From Neobacillus sp. Marseille-Q6967 (GTDB taxonomy: Bacteria; Bacillota; Bacilli; Bacillales; Cytobacillaceae): a DNA stretch of 64,000 nt. The notes beneath the pieces are model-generated. The model worked only from the letters and a program-made list of their open reading frames with translations. It was not told where the DNA came from and searched no databases. The position numbers and the translations under genes were made by a program. Location of the stretch: NCBI RefSeq assembly GCF_946151075.1, contig NZ_OX267715.1, positions 1,589,881 to 1,653,880 of the forward strand. Direction: 5' to 3'. Shown here piece by piece: positions 22,166 through 31,769 of the stretch. Every line of letters starts with the position of its first letter. The stretch's first letter is position 1.

Positions 22166-23845
22166 TTAACTATTTTCTGGTAATTTCCAACGTCTTAATG
22201 CAACTTTAGAAAGATTTTTTTGTCTCTTTTCAATAGCATGCTCATCCCAAGAACTATAATCACATAGTGGTTGAGTAATTTTAATACTTGATCTTGCATA
22301 TATTTGTTTTTTTAAATCAAAAGGCTTATTTTGAATACTTGTGTTAAATTCTTGTCCTAATAGAGTTAAATTTCCTAAGCGGTTAAGATATTTTTGGTGT
22401 GTTTCATCATCAATATTCCATTCACCAGTTTTTTTAGGCATAATATGTTCTAAATGAATTCTCCTATTATCGGATAATACTTGAACCTCGTTTTCAATAA
22501 AATCATTAATTTCTCTTAATAAAAACTTAGCAACCTTAGTGGATTTAACAGTAAAAGTGTTTAACATCATTTCAAAATCTTCATCAACTAGCATTTCTGG
22601 TTTAAGTTGATCATAGATCTGAGTTACTTCAGTTAATTCTTTTTCTGTTATTTTATGGGCTATTTTAGCAAATAAAATTTCATATTTATTTGCTACCTTT
22701 CCAGCTACAACAACATTTCTAACTATAAAACTTTCCAAAGCATCTAGTGTATCTTTGATGTCCAATTCATTGAAGTTTCTATTTACCATAGATAATATTA
22801 TTGGATAGAAGGAACTTGCACTTAACGTCTTCATGTTCTGTAGAGATTTTTGAATTTGTGTATCCAAGAAATATAATTCTTCAGTTGGATTAACTAAATT
22901 TTTGTATACATCGGACATAATCCTAAAATTTTTTACAAACTCTTCAGACTTATTAGGAGTATTAACCTGTGTTCTTATTTTTTTATATAAATCTTTCTCA
23001 CGTGTAAATCTATATTGGGAATTCCAATAATGTCTTAAAAACTTTGTAATGTCTATATTTTCAATATTTTCTACCGTTTTCATCCATTCATCTTTTACCT
23101 TTTCAATAAGACTACCGGATGATCTAAAAAGGTGATTTTTAAGTAAATCTGATGTTTCCAGATCCTTCCCACGTGCATTTAGGGTTTCAAAAATAATAAA
23201 AGCTTCGTTAATTTCATCAGTTTCAACATACATTAGTTGAAAGCCATTAATAAATTTATTATAAAACTGGACAAGAATATTATATTTTTCTTTACTATCA
23301 TTCACATTATCAATTAACTTTCGAAGTCTTGTTTCTAATTCCTTGTATGCTTCCTTTATACGTCTGTGCGAAGGTTCTTCTGGATCGACTATACTTCTTG
23401 GCCTATTTATTTGAATATTCTGCCGAAAATAATCTTTATCAACCCTTCCTAAAGTCAATCTTAACTCATCTTCATCCTCAGACCACCTACCGATGAATTT
23501 TAACCTTATATCCTCAAATTTATTACGGGCACTAGAATAGTTGGATTCGTTATATACTTCTTCAAATAAATCCCGTAAAACAGCCAAAAAAATCACAGAT
23601 GTAGTAGTTCTTTGCTGTCCATCTATAACATACTTCTTGTTATCAGTTTTATCATCATGAATAACTACTTGGCCAAAAAAATGAGTATCTCGATCTTCTT
23701 CTATCGTACTAACAATATCAGTCCAAAAGTCGTCTATCTGTTCATCTTTTAACCAAGAATATTCCCTTTGATAATCAGGAATATAGTAGATTCCTTTTTG
23801 TAGGTATGTTTCAATGGTCTCAAAACCGAAATTTTTAATACCCAA
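22166..23845 (-). CDS. GmrSD-type fusion: DUF262 (ParB-like) plus DUF1524 (HNH-like)
   Basis: The N-terminal DUF262 part shows Y-I-P-D-Y-Q-R-E-Y-S-W, H-F-F-G and V-I-D-G-Q-Q-R-T-T-T, the nucleotide-handling motifs of GmrS. The C-terminal DUF1524 part shows H-L-E-H-I-M-P-K and N-R-L-G-N-L-T-L-L, the HNH-like nuclease of GmrD. Single-chain DUF262-DUF1524 proteins are type IV, modification-dependent restriction enzymes, first studied for glucosylated phage DNA. TTG 23845 is preferred because GGGAAGG lies seven bases upstream; an in-frame GTG at 23854 overlaps that site. It stands alone, convergent with mcrC, so two modification-dependent systems are adjacent. Confidence 0.88.
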   Translation of the reverse strand: MGIKNFGFETIETYLQKGIYYIPDYQREYSWLKDEQIDDFWTDIVSTIEEDRDTHFFGQVVIHDDKTDNKKYVIDGQQRTTTSVIFLAVLRDLFEEVYNESNYSSARNKFEDIRLKFIGRWSEDEDELRLTLGRVDKDYFRQNIQINRPRSIVDPEEPSHRRIKEAYKELETRLRKLIDNVNDSKEKYNILVQFYNKFINGFQLMYVETDEINEAFIIFETLNARGKDLETSDLLKNHLFRSSGSLIEKVKDEWMKTVENIENIDITKFLRHYWNSQYRFTREKDLYKKIRTQVNTPNKSEEFVKNFRIMSDVYKNLVNPTEELYFLDTQIQKSLQNMKTLSASSFYPIILSMVNRNFNELDIKDTLDALESFIVRNVVVAGKVANKYEILFAKIAHKITEKELTEVTQIYDQLKPEMLVDEDFEMMLNTFTVKSTKVAKFLLREINDFIENEVQVLSDNRRIHLEHIMPKKTGEWNIDDETHQKYLNRLGNLTLLGQEFNTSIQNKPFDLKKQIYARSSIKITQPLCDYSSWDEHAIEKRQKNLSKVALRRWKLPENS

Positions 23846-24131
23846 AATAAGCACCTTCCCAATTAATAAAGTTTTTTAAGAATTTATAAATTGTATCTTT
23901 ATCCATTATCGGTAATTATTGAATCTTTTTCTTATCCTATTATAAATTATTCTACCTTTTTAATCCCATTATTCCCCTTTGAATGTTTAAGTACTGAACC
24001 AAGAATCTGAAAATATTTCTTTAAGTCTCTATATGATACTTATACAATTATGCAGTGATCATAACAAGAGTAAGGGTTTGAAAAAATGATAAAACCAGTA
24101 GTTTTAATATTATATTGCATTTATAAACCAT

Positions 24132-24908
24132 TTAACTTAAAGTTCCTATAGTAGCTTCTCCAATTTTCAATCCATAATATTTAATTAAATACTGATCGAT
24201 CATTTCCTCGACTTCCTCTGTCGTAAGCATATCCAAGATCATCGCCCCGCCAACTACATTCAAATATTTATTAGCCTGAACAAAATGATCTCGTTTAACC
24301 TGAATTCCTCTTTTCTCAAGCTTAATAATTGATTTTAGAATACCCTTGGTAATATTCCGGTTAGAGGTAAAATTACTGGAGAAAAAGACTACACATCTTG
24401 CGGAGAAGTCCTTTTCAGTAAAGAAGTCCGTTAACCAATAAGGATTACTTGGATTTGATTCATCATAGGTCATATAACCTACCCACCATAAACGGGCAAG
24501 TATGTGTACAAATAGAGATCGTTTACTCCCGTTTTTGAAGAAAAGGGCTGTATTGATCCGTTGATCTTTTTTATCCTGCAACTCACTTTTTAAGCGATAG
24601 TAGGTAAAATCTCTAAATTGCAGGTGGGCTAACCCGGACCATAATCTCTCCTGAGTAGCTTGTGAAACGGTTAACTGTTTCAATGCATCATAAATGATCT
24701 TCACATTTTCCCTATCACTAACTGCATAATCTCCATGATAGTTAAACTCTGGCATTTCAAAGTCGACTTTTGATTCGATTACTCGGCCCTCTTCACGAAA
24801 ATACAGGTCAAACCAGTCGTTATCTTTTGTATAGTAATGTTCTTTATACGAATCATAGTTCGTTCTTAAATCCATTAGAGTTTCATCTGAAATAAATGAT
24901 AATTTCAC
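24132..24908 (-). CDS. DUF6339-like protein of the ATPase cassette
   Basis: 258 residues from GTG 24908 with GGAGG six bases upstream; the start follows the preceding stop by a single base, so translation is coupled. I recall similar proteins (L-A-R-L-W-W-V-G-Y-M-T-Y-D, then P-Y-W-L-T) as the DUF6339 family, found near HSP90-like ATPases, Z1-domain and PD-(D/E)XK proteins in suspected defence loci. That recall is unverified. The sequence is mostly helical and soluble, with no recognisable catalytic motif. It is the last gene of a three-gene leftward operon. Confidence 0.6.
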   Translation of the reverse strand: MKLSFISDETLMDLRTNYDSYKEHYYTKDNDWFDLYFREEGRVIESKVDFEMPEFNYHGDYAVSDRENVKIIYDALKQLTVSQATQERLWSGLAHLQFRDFTYYRLKSELQDKKDQRINTALFFKNGSKRSLFVHILARLWWVGYMTYDESNPSNPYWLTDFFTEKDFSARCVVFFSSNFTSNRNITKGILKSIIKLEKRGIQVKRDHFVQANKYLNVVGGAMILDMLTTEEVEEMIDQYLIKYYGLKIGEATIGTLS

Positions 24909-24909
24909 T

Positions 24910-25755
24910 TTAATCCTCCATTTTATTTAACTTCTCAATTTCTTCGAAACTAGTTCTTAAAGGTTTTCTTAATACCATTTGGGCAGCCTTTAATGCTGAC
25001 AATGAGTCTGTACCGATATCATGAACACTTAAATTGTTCTCAGCAAAGATTTTCTCCAATACTTGATACCACGTATATCCTTCAAGATCGTCAGTGTTAT
25101 CCTGTAGTTTCGAAAATACATATACTAAACTTGGAACAATAACGGTGGACAAGATGGTATCCTTCATTCTTGAATTGGCATTTGATGCATACTGGTTATA
25201 TTCATATTCTGGCAGTGAAATCGTAATAAAGTTGGAATGGATATCCACTTCCATGAACTCATTTTTATTCGATTTCGTTACTTTGGCAATTGAAGGGAGA
25301 TTTAATAGTTCTAAATTCTCTTCGAATAAAGTCGTTTCAATCGCATCCCCAATCGCTAGGAAGTTCCCCTTTTCAAAAGAAATTGGTATACCTTTATACC
25401 AATCATTTAGCAAGTCATTTTGATAGTTTTCAATTTTCTCCTTGGCAATAATAAAGGAGTGGATTAATATCTTTCCACGAAGCTCACCTGTTGGAATGGA
25501 AATATCCAAGGACTTCTTACTAGACTGATATGCATTACGAAAACTAGTTTGACCACACTCAATGTGGATTAAATAAACGCCTAATTGACTCTCAATTAAC
25601 TCATGAATACCTTGGTTTTTTAAATCAAAATCGGCATGAATCTTTACTTCACCAAATGATTCATATACCTGGATTTTCGTATTAAAACTTGAATCCCTAT
25701 AATCATCATTATTTATATAAAGAACGGGATATGGATAGGAATTATTAATCTTCAT
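24910..25755 (-). CDS. Unknown protein, middle gene of the ATPase cassette
   Basis: About 281 residues from ATG 25755, chosen because GGAGGTGG lies upstream at good spacing; the start overlaps the end of the ATPase gene by 11 bases. The first two thirds look beta-rich and the C-terminal third helical (S-L-S-A-L-K-A-A-Q-M-V-L-R). I recognise no family or motif. Position between the ATPase and the DUF6339-like gene, with overlap on one side and a one-base gap on the other, suggests a structural partner in one complex. Confidence 0.7.
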   Translation of the reverse strand: MKINNSYPYPVLYINNDDYRDSSFNTKIQVYESFGEVKIHADFDLKNQGIHELIESQLGVYLIHIECGQTSFRNAYQSSKKSLDISIPTGELRGKILIHSFIIAKEKIENYQNDLLNDWYKGIPISFEKGNFLAIGDAIETTLFEENLELLNLPSIAKVTKSNKNEFMEVDIHSNFITISLPEYEYNQYASNANSRMKDTILSTVIVPSLVYVFSKLQDNTDDLEGYTWYQVLEKIFAENNLSVHDIGTDSLSALKAAQMVLRKPLRTSFEEIEKLNKMED

Positions 25756-27685
25756 ACAATTCCACCTCCATAACACAATAATTTGAATAATCAATCTCAA
25801 CATTTATCATAAAACTTTTATTCTTTTTCAGTGAGTTAAGATAAATAGTGTTTGAACTTAATTTTTCAACCGTGACATTACCATCATCTGTGGATGCAGC
25901 TTTAATAGGCAAATCATAATCACTCTGCTCCCCTACTACACTGAACACCAAACGCCCTCTTGATAGCGTCTTTTCCGGTACAATATTAAACTTATATTTT
26001 CCATTGTTCCGATCAACACAAACATACCTCTGTTTAATGTGAATAGGATGTTTACTAGGTTTTCGTTCCCTTCGATTTCCCTGTTCACCCGGTTGATTTT
26101 GATCCGTGTCATTATTTCCGCCAGGAGTGGTTGCTCCGGCACCTTCTGTACCACCGCCAGTATGTTCACCCGTGCCATTGCCACCTTGATCGCCTGTTGG
26201 AGAAATACCATATTCTCCTGCTAATTGCTGTTCAAAGTCCTTTGTGTCCTTACCTTTTTTCTTAGTTACTTTAGGATTCTCTTTTTCCTTTTGTTTGGTG
26301 ATAATTGCTTTGATTGATGAATTTAGTGACTCTGTCTTACTTATAGAGGAGGAGTCACTTAGATCCTTATTCGGTAAAAAATCACTTAACCCTACAGCAT
26401 CCATTTCATCTGTAATTTTTTCCTGGAATGTATTCTTCACGGTGTCACGAATGAATTTCCTTAAGTCCGCATAAACCTTCTTAGCTAACTTAGAATCCTT
26501 TTCATATCGTTCGGGTGCCCACTCATTATGAGCGGGATTCTCCATTTGTTTAAAAATATTGTTCATCTCGGTTCCAGTTATCATCAAGAGTCCTGTAAAA
26601 GAAATACTGCCGCTGATATTCTTTTGTTCAAAAATACGCATTCCAGTCTTTCTCGTCATCAATACCCTTCTGTTTAAGTCCTCACCATTGAGCAAAAAGA
26701 GTTCCGCTTCTCCCTCTTCAAAGCGAATGCCTTTTGAGTAGTTCATCGCTGGATATGGGATTTTAATGGTTTTATTAGAGACTAATAGACTATAGTAATT
26801 CTTCAAAATCCGGTTTTCTTCATTATCCTCAAGTTCATAAATCAGTTGGCCAATATTTTGATCATTGATTTCAAAATCGTTAATTTTAACAACCAATTTC
26901 CCCGTAAAGACAGTTATAAAAAAGTTAAATAATACTGATTTTTTCACTTCAGCTTCCCAATCATCCTTAGGTTCAAACGCTGAAACATAGATATCCGTTC
27001 CCGTTTCATCTCTGTGGAAATTCTCGTCAAGATGCAGCAAATCCGGAACGGCAGAAGACTGATCATTATGCGTGTAATACCCATTACCTAGGGTAATTTG
27101 ATTTTCGCTTTTCTTAAATGACATAATATTAGCAACGCCAATATGAGATTTATATCCGGAAATATCAAAAGACGAGTAAAAAAGCGTTCTCAAATTGGAA
27201 TTTAGGAACGGAGCTGATTTACCTATTCCAAAACTACCTCCAGAATCACCTTCTTTATTCGAGGATCCAGCTTCCTTTATTAAGGAAGACCAAGGTGAAC
27301 CTAGTTTGCTATCCGCAGCACCTTCTAAACCTTTTGTATTAAAATCACTGATTCTCAAAAACTTTATTTCATTGCTTCCCAAGATAGATAATACATTTTG
27401 AATAAATTCTTCACTTTTTTTATTGTGACCGTCCCAGGTTGCTTTACAAAGTTTAAAGACATTGATTAGCTCATATCTCTTAGGGAAATTATTGATTGGC
27501 ATTGAAAAACTTTTAAACTCTACCACTACTGGTTTATTCTTATCCTTAACCGCATCCAATGAATTTTGGCAAATTTCTCTTGTTAATGAATCTAAAGCGT
27601 TACCTCTAAACGTTTCAAGGCCTGCATTATTAATTGAATTAATCATTCCGCCAGTTGCCGCTGGAAAATTCCAAAACGTATTCAT
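25745..27685 (-). CDS. GHKL/HSP90-like ATPase, first gene of a three-gene cassette
   Basis: 646 residues from ATG 27685 with AGGAGG five bases upstream. The Bergerat-fold ATP site is visible: N box R-E-I-C-Q-N-S-L-D-A at 36-45, a D-F-N-T-K-G segment in place of D-x-G-x-G, and the G-G-S-F-G-I-G-K-S lid. A helical middle is followed by a Gly/Thr/Asn-rich low-complexity linker (about 480-545) and a beta-rich C-terminal domain. Such ATPases act as conformational switches (MutL, Hsp90, Morc). With its two coupled neighbours it probably forms a self-contained defence module; the effector is not obvious. Confidence 0.8.
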   Translation of the reverse strand: MNTFWNFPAATGGMINSINNAGLETFRGNALDSLTREICQNSLDAVKDKNKPVVVEFKSFSMPINNFPKRYELINVFKLCKATWDGHNKKSEEFIQNVLSILGSNEIKFLRISDFNTKGLEGAADSKLGSPWSSLIKEAGSSNKEGDSGGSFGIGKSAPFLNSNLRTLFYSSFDISGYKSHIGVANIMSFKKSENQITLGNGYYTHNDQSSAVPDLLHLDENFHRDETGTDIYVSAFEPKDDWEAEVKKSVLFNFFITVFTGKLVVKINDFEINDQNIGQLIYELEDNEENRILKNYYSLLVSNKTIKIPYPAMNYSKGIRFEEGEAELFLLNGEDLNRRVLMTRKTGMRIFEQKNISGSISFTGLLMITGTEMNNIFKQMENPAHNEWAPERYEKDSKLAKKVYADLRKFIRDTVKNTFQEKITDEMDAVGLSDFLPNKDLSDSSSISKTESLNSSIKAIITKQKEKENPKVTKKKGKDTKDFEQQLAGEYGISPTGDQGGNGTGEHTGGGTEGAGATTPGGNNDTDQNQPGEQGNRRERKPSKHPIHIKQRYVCVDRNNGKYKFNIVPEKTLSRGRLVFSVVGEQSDYDLPIKAASTDDGNVTVEKLSSNTIYLNSLKKNKSFMINVEIDYSNYCVMEVELYED

Positions 27686-28046
27686 TACAACCTCCTAAAA
27701 TCAATGTTGTATTTCTAGTAAAAAATAATTATTTAATCTTTAGCAAATATTATTTAAATTTATGATTCTACTATAATATAGGTCTTTATAAGGATAACAT
27801 AACACCTAAAAATTTACAAAAGTAGACAAAATTCATCAATTGTTTACTGTTAATAAAAGCTTAGTTAAGACAATTTCTTTATCCTAAGTTAGTTCAAATC
27901 TATAATTATTGTTAAACCAAAATGATTTAGCTTACTCTTATATAATAAATGATTTTCTTTACTACATTACTTCATAGGTTACAAAACAAATAATCCCCTG
28001 CAGAAAATTTGCTGGGGATTGTTGCCTTACATATTTCCTGTCAATT
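27686..28046. other. AT-rich spacer between the ATPase cassette and the methyltransferase gene
   Basis: It should hold the promoter of the ATPase cassette and, at its right end, the terminator of the next gene at 27992-28020. I see no gene, repeat or RNA in the rest. Confidence 0.5.
27992..28020 (-). terminator. Terminator after the methyltransferase gene
   Basis: AATCCCC and GGGGATT arms, extended to 11 bp with one mismatch, form a hairpin 27 bases beyond the stop at 28047. On the minus strand it is followed by ATTTGTTTTG. Confidence 0.65.
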
Positions 28047-29228
28047 TTATTCTGGTCGTTCTTCTATACTATCGTACGGTGTAATGGGTCCTAGGTGACT
28101 AAACTGTGCTATCGCCTCGTCCCGCAATAGTTGAGCTTCCTCATATGCTCCTGTAGGAAGAATGTCTAAATGTCGATGGCCCATGTTACCATAACTATAC
28201 ACAAGAAGTAGATCCCTGGTCTCCCAAATTTCAAACCGAAACAAATACCAGTGATCCTTCATATTCAAAAAAACACCAGAGTTGAACGATTTTTCACCTA
28301 ATCGATGGTAAGCAAACTCTGCTTGTGCTCCACTGTATGATGAACCAACCTCTAACGTAATTGGTTTTCCCTTTGTATAAAGATGTTCCAGTCCATCCCA
28401 GGTTGTCATCCCTGTGTTCCTTTTTGTTGTTAAGATAACAGGAGACCGCTTGTGTATTCCTAATTCATGATAAGTAATGACATCGCTCTTCTCCCATTGC
28501 ACATAGAGATTCGCTTCCTCTAGCACATTCGCCCACTTCCCAACATCAGCAGGATTATCTAATCTTTCACAAGAGAGATATGTCCCATCCTCGGTTAAAA
28601 GGTAATGCAATATCCGTAAAAAATTACTATCGCCAAATGTAGGGTTCTTTTCCAAATAATCTGGCAATGACCAATACTGGGGAATAGGTAAAGGCCCCAT
28701 AATTTCATGAAAGCAACGGACAGATATAATGAGATCAAAAAAGTTCTCTGAAAAGTGCTCGATTAGATCCGAAAAATCCATCTTTTGGAAATTCAGGTTA
28801 TGTAAATCAAGTTGATTGGACAGTTCTTTGGCTCGTTGAATTCCATTACTAGCCTGGTCGATACCGAATACTTCAGCCTCTGGAAAAAGAGTGGCGTACC
28901 AACAAGTCAACAGACCGTTATCACAGCCGATATCCAAAATACGTTGCGGACGGAGTTGTCTTTGAGTATTAACCCATTGTAAGAACGCTTTATGGAAGGA
29001 CATAGTCCACGATTCCACTGCTAGGCTGAATGGCAAAGAGTTGTTTTTCACATCATATAGGCTCCCTTGCTTTTGACGGCTGATGAGAGGTTCAAGTTCC
29101 TTTGCCAATATTGGATCCACCTCTGTGACGTGTTTCCAAAAGCCCCGCTCACTCTTGTAGTCCTTAATTCCGAGGTTTTTGAAATAGGCTGGTAAGCTTG
29201 GTTTCTTTCTTTTTGTCTCGTTTGTCAT
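28047..29228 (-). CDS. Class I SAM-dependent methyltransferase with extra C-terminal domain
   Basis: 393 residues; AGGAG precedes ATG 29228. Motif I R-I-L-D-I-G-C-D-N-G-L-L at about 95-106 and the acidic V-F-G-I-D-Q-A after strand two define a class I SAM fold. No N-P-P-Y or P-C-Q motif is present, so a DNA methylase role is unlikely; small-molecule, RNA or protein targets are possible. The C-terminal 110 residues form a separate beta-rich domain that I do not recognise. It follows the DUF2325 gene by 61 bases on the same strand and may share its transcript. Confidence 0.75.
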   Translation of the reverse strand: MTNETKRKKPSLPAYFKNLGIKDYKSERGFWKHVTEVDPILAKELEPLISRQKQGSLYDVKNNSLPFSLAVESWTMSFHKAFLQWVNTQRQLRPQRILDIGCDNGLLTCWYATLFPEAEVFGIDQASNGIQRAKELSNQLDLHNLNFQKMDFSDLIEHFSENFFDLIISVRCFHEIMGPLPIPQYWSLPDYLEKNPTFGDSNFLRILHYLLTEDGTYLSCERLDNPADVGKWANVLEEANLYVQWEKSDVITYHELGIHKRSPVILTTKRNTGMTTWDGLEHLYTKGKPITLEVGSSYSGAQAEFAYHRLGEKSFNSGVFLNMKDHWYLFRFEIWETRDLLLVYSYGNMGHRHLDILPTGAYEEAQLLRDEAIAQFSHLGPITPYDSIEERPE

Positions 29229-29289
29229 GTTTTACTCTCCTGTTTTATAGAAAAAAGAAGATAGCTAAAGTCGTTTAACCTTGTACGAC

Positions 29290-30783
29290 TTAAAATTTTG
29301 AAACAACATTTTCTTTCTTCATTAAATATTCGTTTGCTTTTTGTAATAACAATGGAACATTGATGTTTTTTTCAAATAATATTACTTTATCATTCGCCAA
29401 TGCAGATGCCTTTGTTAGCCACATAGTAGCATGACTACAGTAAGTTGTTATAAGAATAATAATATCCGCCTGCTGAATCGTTTTATAATAAGTAGGATCC
29501 AGCTTTCTGCCGTCATGAGCGAGAATGGTAATCGTATCAAATTTACTTTGTTGTTCTTTTGTTCGCATTCCCCCAATAAGAGCAACTTTCTTGTCTTGTA
29601 GCATGGATAAAGAATTAGGTTGAAGATTTATATCTTGTTCATCCTCAATCATCTGAACTTCTTCCTCTATGGTCTCAGGTACTTCTTCTTTACCCACAAT
29701 ACTGTATAATCGGTCAAGCTCTTCTTTTAACTCATTGATAAATCCCTTTAATTCTTTTATTTTCTGTATATCTTCAGTGCTCCTATTCGATTTTTCTGTT
29801 TTTTCTCGCTTATTTCTTTCTATTTCATCATATGAAGTACTTAATTTACTTTCTAATTCTTTTAAACGAGCTTGTAATTGTTCATTTTCTTGTTCAAGAC
29901 TTGTTGCCTTTGTACTCCAATACTCTTGTTCACTCATGATCGAGAAAATAACATGAATGTGAGGATGAGTACTTGCCATCTGTTTGAACAATTTCGAATT
30001 ATGTTCTTGTAATTGTTTAAGTGCACGATATCGATGTACCTCTACTTCTGGAGGCAGCGGTGCATAAGCTAAAGCAATAAATAGACGATGAAATCCATAC
30101 TCATTGATAAAACTGTTTGTAACCCATCCACTTACAGGGTTCCTTCTAAACAGTTGTAGTAAAAAATCGTGACAAACCAATTGTAGAAACTGTAACTTTT
30201 CACCTTGATCCAAGATATAGTTCTTTACATACTTTCTCAGCAAGGCTGCATTACTTGGTAAAATGGATTCGGGTTTCATCCTTTCGAGTGCTGCCAAAAT
30301 TTCATCATTTTTTAATTCTTTAACAATGCTGTCATAATATTCAAGAGAAACATCAATGAAAGTGTTGAAGAACTCTTTATTTTCGATCAGATTATTCAAG
30401 ATAGAAACGGTTGGATCACTAGAAAGTGTATCCTCTTGTTTTTTCCCGACATTTTTTATAGGATCATTTAATATCACTTCTTGTGTATCCATGTTTCGAA
30501 GCTGCATAAATTTAGGCAAATACTTTGTTTCACAGTTTTCGCATTCAAGATAATCAAATGAGTTTACTTGATACAGGTTTTCAATAAAACGAATAATAGG
30601 TACATTATCTGCATCTGCAATTAATTGTGCATTCCCTTTTTTACAAGCAGGACAATTTCCAAATGAGTAGAGACCATAATTACCACTAATATTATTTTTT
30701 ATGTAGCGTTTTGCCACTTTAGATACTGTTGGTGTTGCTTCCTGGTGTTTATGTTTACTATTTTTCTTTTTCTTTTTAGACAT
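29290..30783 (-). CDS. DUF2325 protein with zinc ribbon and coiled coil
   Basis: ATG 30783 is chosen (GGAG seven bases upstream) rather than the in-frame start at 30801. After a Lys-rich leader comes a zinc-ribbon-like C-P-A-C...C-E-N-C pair, a helical middle, a coiled coil of about 70 residues near 290-360, and a C-terminal DUF2325 domain from about 395 (V-A-L-I-G-G-M-R, then I-I-L-I-T-T-Y-C-S-H). DUF2325 proteins of unknown function recur in defence-related loci of Firmicutes. A sensor or adaptor role is inference. Confidence 0.75.
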   Translation of the reverse strand: MSKKKKKNSKHKHQEATPTVSKVAKRYIKNNISGNYGLYSFGNCPACKKGNAQLIADADNVPIIRFIENLYQVNSFDYLECENCETKYLPKFMQLRNMDTQEVILNDPIKNVGKKQEDTLSSDPTVSILNNLIENKEFFNTFIDVSLEYYDSIVKELKNDEILAALERMKPESILPSNAALLRKYVKNYILDQGEKLQFLQLVCHDFLLQLFRRNPVSGWVTNSFINEYGFHRLFIALAYAPLPPEVEVHRYRALKQLQEHNSKLFKQMASTHPHIHVIFSIMSEQEYWSTKATSLEQENEQLQARLKELESKLSTSYDEIERNKREKTEKSNRSTEDIQKIKELKGFINELKEELDRLYSIVGKEEVPETIEEEVQMIEDEQDINLQPNSLSMLQDKKVALIGGMRTKEQQSKFDTITILAHDGRKLDPTYYKTIQQADIIILITTYCSHATMWLTKASALANDKVILFEKNINVPLLLQKANEYLMKKENVVSKF

Positions 30784-30840
30784 AAAAATACTCCATTCCA
30801 TCCAATAACGTATGTTACATTAAAAGAAACTAACCAGTAT

Positions 30841-31338
30841 CTACTTCATAAACTTTTCAAGATAAAGCTTCATTGGTTGATTCAAAATTTCTACATTGTC
30901 CTGAATATCGATTCTTGAGAACATGACATGTATGATAGAGGACTGAACCGTAAGTATCTCACCATCATATTTTAATAAGTAACCAACCGAACTATCTTCA
31001 TAAATCTTTAAGTGTTTCGCAGGTTGAAAATTCTTTGGCACCTCTTCATCTTCAAAATAATCTTCTACATCCTCTTCACGGACATAAAGATATTCTTCAC
31101 CATCTATACAGGTTAGTTCATGGTTTATACCAAAATTCGAGAAGTTCACATACACATATTTTCCATTGTGAATCAAATCATGATATAACTCATCCGTATT
31201 TCGTTCTTTTAGTTCTTCATTTCCAAACCGCTGCGGAGAATGCATACTGAATACATTTGGAGTCATAATTCCGTTTTCGATTGACATTTGAATAAAAGCT
31301 TTGAGATCAAACTGCTGTAATTCAAGCTTGATATTCAC
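30841..31338 (-). CDS. Small acidic protein of unknown function
   Basis: About 165 residues. GTG 31338 is favoured because AAGGTGG sits eight bases upstream; the longer frame to TTG 31413 has no such site. The sequence is acidic, with a D-V-E-D-Y-F-E-D-E-E stretch, and no motif that I recognise. It lies 57 bases before the DUF2325 gene on the same strand and is probably co-transcribed with it and the methyltransferase. A terminator at 31483-31502 isolates it from the upstream PLD-helicase operon. Confidence 0.6.
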   Translation of the reverse strand: MNIKLELQQFDLKAFIQMSIENGIMTPNVFSMHSPQRFGNEELKERNTDELYHDLIHNGKYVYVNFSNFGINHELTCIDGEEYLYVREEDVEDYFEDEEVPKNFQPAKHLKIYEDSSVGYLLKYDGEILTVQSSIIHVMFSRIDIQDNVEILNQPMKLYLEKFMK

Positions 31339-31482
31339 TTTAAAAACCACCTTATCATGAATAAAATACGTTGTATTAATAGAATGCACTTTACAAAAAG
31401 TAAAATACGACAAAGCAATTCAGATATATATCATTTATATATAGCCATCTCTTATTTATCCTCATATCCCAATATATAAAAA

Positions 31483-31502
31483 ACTCAGTCAAGTGACTGA
31501 GT
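31483..31502 (-). terminator. Strong intrinsic terminator
   Basis: Perfect 9-bp stem ACTCAGTCA / TGACTGAGT; on the minus strand it is followed directly by six T residues. It ends transcription coming from the PLD-helicase side before the small acidic gene. Confidence 0.8.
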
Positions 31503-31567
31503 ATTATAGTTATATTAAGATTTTTAGGGAAATTATTGCGTATTAGGTGTTTGGAGCTAGTCTTTGA

Positions 31568-31700
31568 TTAAGTACCTTTCCGTAATTTATCGATTATCTT
31601 GGCTAATTTGTCTATTCTATCTCTCGTGACACCAAATACTTCCCCTACATCCACAAGAGTCTTTCAGCGATACTAAGCCTAATATGTTCTGATTCAACAG
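31568..31700 (-). pseudogene. Short gene relic, HTH-like
   Basis: Two frames join into one plausible peptide: S-E-H-I-R-L-S-I-A-E-R-L in one frame, then V-D-V-G-E-V-F-G-V-T-R-D-R-I-D-K-L ending K-G-T-stop at 31568 in another. One surplus base near CTCTTG would explain the break. It could be the helix-turn-helix tail of a small regulator, but it is too short to name. It lies between two hairpins downstream of the PLD-helicase. Confidence 0.35.
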
Positions 31701-31704
31701 TGAA

Positions 31705-31731
31705 ACACCCCCATCTAAAAATAGGGGGTGT
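31705..31731 (-). terminator. Hairpin after the PLD-helicase
   Basis: ACACCCCC and GGGGGTGT arms (8 bp) with an 11-base loop lie 39 bases beyond the stop at 31770. No good U tail follows on the minus strand, so it may be an RNA-stabilising hairpin rather than a terminator. Confidence 0.4.
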
Positions 31732-31769
31732 ACTAGTTTAATAAAAAACAATCTAGGAAATAAATTTAA

